DNA of 64,000 nucleotides from Flavobacteriales bacterium. Lineage in GTDB: Bacteria; Bacteroidota; Bacteroidia; Flavobacteriales_E; Vicingaceae. Location: positions 62,001-126,000 of the forward strand of contig JACJZB010000004.1 in NCBI GenBank assembly GCA_020635815.1, in the 5' to 3' direction. Shown in pieces: positions 62,323-64,000 of this stretch. Each line of letters opens with the position of its first letter. The stretch's first letter is position 1. Both the position numbers and the translations under genes were made by a program. The notes below the pieces were generated by a model. The model ran no database searches and had not been told where the DNA came from. It saw only the letters and a list, made by a program, of their open reading frames with translations.

Positions 62323-62421
62323 AGGTGTTTTCTTGATTTAAGCTGATAGTTTTCATATCTAAGCGAATAACAAATTTTGTTGTTGAATGTATGAATGGTA
62401 ATAAATTCATAAAACAATTTT

Positions 62422-62429
62422 TAATTTCG
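62422..62429 (+). promoter_or_regulatory. -7 promoter element of the FAD oxidase gene
   Basis: TAATTTCG (TAnnTTCG variant) ends four bases before the start codon, so the transcript may be leaderless. Confidence 0.35.
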
Positions 62430-62433
62430 AGGT

Positions 62434-63486
62434 ATGAAAAAAGTTGATTACATTATTGTAGGACAAGGGTTGGCAGGTTCTGTTTTAGCTTATCAATTAT
62501 TAGAAAATAAACAGACTGTTCTTGTTATTGACGAAGAAAAAGAAAACACTTCATCAAGAGTTGCTGCTGGTTTATGCAATCCAGTTGTGTTTAAACGATT
62601 AACCAAAAGTTGGTTGGTTGATGATGTGCTAGCAAATGCGAAATCATTTTATCAGCAACAAGAAAAGCTACTCGGCGAGCAATTCTATTTCGATATTCCT
62701 ATCTATAAATTGTTTGTGGATGAGAAAGAAGCTAATTTTTGGAAACAAAAAAGTAATGAACCCCAACTTTTTGATTGGATAAATCATAAAATAGAACATC
62801 CTTTTAATCAAACCTATCTTGACCATAAATTTGGTGCAGCAAAAACACTGCAATCTGGTTATTTGCAAACAGCAAAATGGTTAAATCATTTTCGTGAATT
62901 TTTAAAAAAATCGAACTGTTTTCTAAGTTCAACTTTCGATTACAGCAAAATTGACTTTAAAAAAGATAGTGTGATATGGAATGGATATGAAGCCAAACAA
63001 ATTATTTTTTGTGAGGGTTATCAAAGTATTTATAACCCTTATTTTAAGTGGTTACCATTTAAGCTAACCAAAGGCGAAGTATTAACAGTAAAATTTGAAA
63101 CACTAAAATTGGATGCAGCTATTAATAAAGGTGTGTTTATATTGCCTTATAACAACAATTATAAATTAGGTGCTACCTATAATTGGTCTGATTTAAATGA
63201 AGAGACTAGTCAAAAAGGGAAAGACGAATTGATTAAAAAAGCTACTAAATTTATTAAAGATAACATAGAAGTTATTGAACACAAAGCTGGGGTAAGGCCA
63301 ACTGTTAGCGATAGAAGACCTCTAATTGGAGTTCATCCCCAATACAAACAATTAGGTGTTTTTAATGGTTTAGGAACAAAAGGAGTAATGCTTGCTCCAT
63401 ATTTTGCTCAAAAATTGGTAAATTGCTTATTAAATAATGAACAGCTACCTGAAGAGGTAAATATTAATCGTTTTAAAATTGTGTGA
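62434..63486 (+). CDS. FAD-dependent oxidoreductase, D-amino-acid-oxidase (DAO) family
   Basis: The 350-residue product has the FAD-binding G-Q-G-L-A-G-S-V-L-A, D-E-E-K-E-N-T-S-S-R-V-A-A-G, a central substrate domain and the C-terminal A-G-V-R-P-T-V-S-D-R-R-P-L-I-G and N-G-L-G-T-K-G-V motifs of the DAO superfamily. It is cytoplasmic. It probably oxidises an amine or amino acid; ThiO-like or glycine-oxidase activity is possible but not shown. It is followed by a REP-like repeat. Confidence 0.88.
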   Translation: MKKVDYIIVGQGLAGSVLAYQLLENKQTVLVIDEEKENTSSRVAAGLCNPVVFKRLTKSWLVDDVLANAKSFYQQQEKLLGEQFYFDIPIYKLFVDEKEANFWKQKSNEPQLFDWINHKIEHPFNQTYLDHKFGAAKTLQSGYLQTAKWLNHFREFLKKSNCFLSSTFDYSKIDFKKDSVIWNGYEAKQIIFCEGYQSIYNPYFKWLPFKLTKGEVLTVKFETLKLDAAINKGVFILPYNNNYKLGATYNWSDLNEETSQKGKDELIKKATKFIKDNIEVIEHKAGVRPTVSDRRPLIGVHPQYKQLGVFNGLGTKGVMLAPYFAQKLVNCLLNNEQLPEEVNINRFKIV

Positions 63487-63500
63487 TTTTTTTTATGGAA

Positions 63501-63594
63501 TGTCATCCTGAGCTTGTCGAAGGATAAACGAACCATAGTAAAAAAATACAGATAACTATTTCTTTGCCAACACTTCGATAAACTCAGTGTGACA
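63501..63594. repeat. REP-like imperfect inverted repeat
   Basis: TGTCATCCTGAGCTTGTCGAAG at 63501-63522 pairs with the strand of 63573-63594, whose complement reads TGTCACACTGAGTTTATCG and so on; about 18 of 22 bases match. The element has higher GC than its surroundings and belongs to a dispersed intergenic repeat type common in Bacteroidota. The single copy in the window lies between two genes. Confidence 0.7.
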
Positions 63595-63615
63595 AAGAAT
63601 TTTAAAAATATCAAT

Positions 63616-63963
63616 ATGAAGAAAATAGCTCTAATACTTCTACTAATTGTAGGGTTCTCAACCATATCAACAACGTTAAAAGCTCAAAAAATATTTAAAG
63701 TTAAATACGAAAGTCAAGCAGATATTAAAGTTTACATTGTGAAGTATGAATCGCAATGCGACTTAAAAGTATTTAATGTAAAATATGAGAGTCAAGCCAA
63801 CAAAGATGGGCTTTGGTATGCTGTAAAGTATGAGAGCCAAGCAGATAAAAAAATCTACTTTGTTGATTACGAAAGTCAGGCCGATTTAAAAATTTACTTT
63901 GTAGATTATGAAAGCCAAGCGGGTTGGAAAAACAATGCAAAATCGCATCTCTTAAAGTTTTAA
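63616..63963 (+). CDS. DUF6150-like secreted six-repeat protein (candidate knotted fold)
   Basis: The start is set at the ATG at 63616 (MKKIALILLLIVGFSTIS signal peptide); an earlier GTG at 63589 is rejected. The mature part, about 90 residues, is six tandem units of the pattern V-[KD]-Y-E-S-Q-[AC]-[DNG] followed by a short strand (K-V-Y, K-V-F, L-W-Y, K-I-Y, K-I-Y), then S-H-L-L-K-F. I recognise this as the DUF6150 type, which I recall being described as a 7(1) septoil knot family. The fold statement is from memory. The function is unknown. A few bases before the gene is the REP-like repeat. Confidence 0.85.
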   Translation: MKKIALILLLIVGFSTISTTLKAQKIFKVKYESQADIKVYIVKYESQCDLKVFNVKYESQANKDGLWYAVKYESQADKKIYFVDYESQADLKIYFVDYESQAGWKNNAKSHLLKF

Positions 63964-64000
63964 GATGAAAAGTGTTATCCCCCTTTCAATTGATCTTGAT

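Noticed and set aside
1..64000. CRISPR arrays, prophage, insertion sequences, tRNA or rRNA genes
   Set aside because: No regularly spaced repeats, transposase or phage genes, or cloverleaf-compatible segments were seen on reading both strands; a tRNA scan was not possible.

Overview
The window is chromosomal DNA of a low-GC member of the Bacteroidota, most likely of the order Flavobacteriales. The signs are type IX secretion (T9SS) C-terminal sorting domains, a gliding-motility-type C-terminal domain, TonB/carboxypeptidase-regulatory proteins, promoters of the Bacteroidota TAnnTTTG (-7) type, an HU-CCDC81/SPOR protein and a Bacteroidota-style YbeY. A menaquinone gene of the futalosine route (mqnC) argues against a typical Flavobacteriaceae and for a deeper family. 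This placement is inference. No tRNA, rRNA, CRISPR array, prophage or insertion sequence was seen.

Layout. 1-3.5 kb: the N-terminal part of a multi-PAS sensor that runs off the left edge, directly behind a 504-residue MORN-repeat protein. 4.0-15.6 kb: a phosphate locus holding an OprO/P-type porin, a Na+/Pi cotransporter with a PhoU-like tail, two OmpR-family regulators (one canonical, one lacking the receiver acidic pocket), a PhoR-like kinase, and a TonB receptor with a lipoprotein partner. Its promoters carry TTAACA-like direct repeats with an 11-bp period, in a fixed helical phase relative to the -7 box. 15.6-23.6 kb: two LPS-type glycosyltransferases, a giant DUF4175 coiled-coil protein with an RsbW-like ATPase, ybeY, and mnmG bracketed by two parS sites. 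This suggests the replication-origin/partition region. 23.8-31.5 kb: a polyprenyl-phosphate-sugar synthase-like GT2, a small lipoprotein, a GT-C membrane glycosyltransferase and two CotH-kinase proteins. Three of these products share a gap-free C-terminal motif (W-x7-A-x3-G-I) that I cannot assign to a named family. 31.5-50.5 kb: mostly housekeeping genes (pdxA, leucyl aminopeptidase, mqnC, ribE, metF, lepA, dprA, kdsB, mgtE, rsmA) plus a T9SS-type adhesin-like protein, membrane and envelope proteins. 51.9-55.8 kb: the sdhCAB operon, interrupted between sdhA and sdhB by a four-helix-bundle (23S-IVS-type) gene. 55.9-64 kb: SDR enzymes, a Cys/Met PLP enzyme, two T9SS-secreted hydrolases (M43 protease, SGNH/DUF4886), an FAD oxidase, a REP-like inverted repeat and a six-repeat DUF6150-type protein.

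How parts fit together. The phosphate block reads as an outer-membrane entry (porin, TonB receptor plus lipoprotein), an inner-membrane uptake step (NptA-type) and a two-component control circuit, joined by shared promoter architecture. The 23.8-31.5 kb block reads as an envelope glycosylation/phosphorylation module whose members may meet through the shared C-terminal motif. The two most promising leads are that motif and the phase-locked phosphate promoters.
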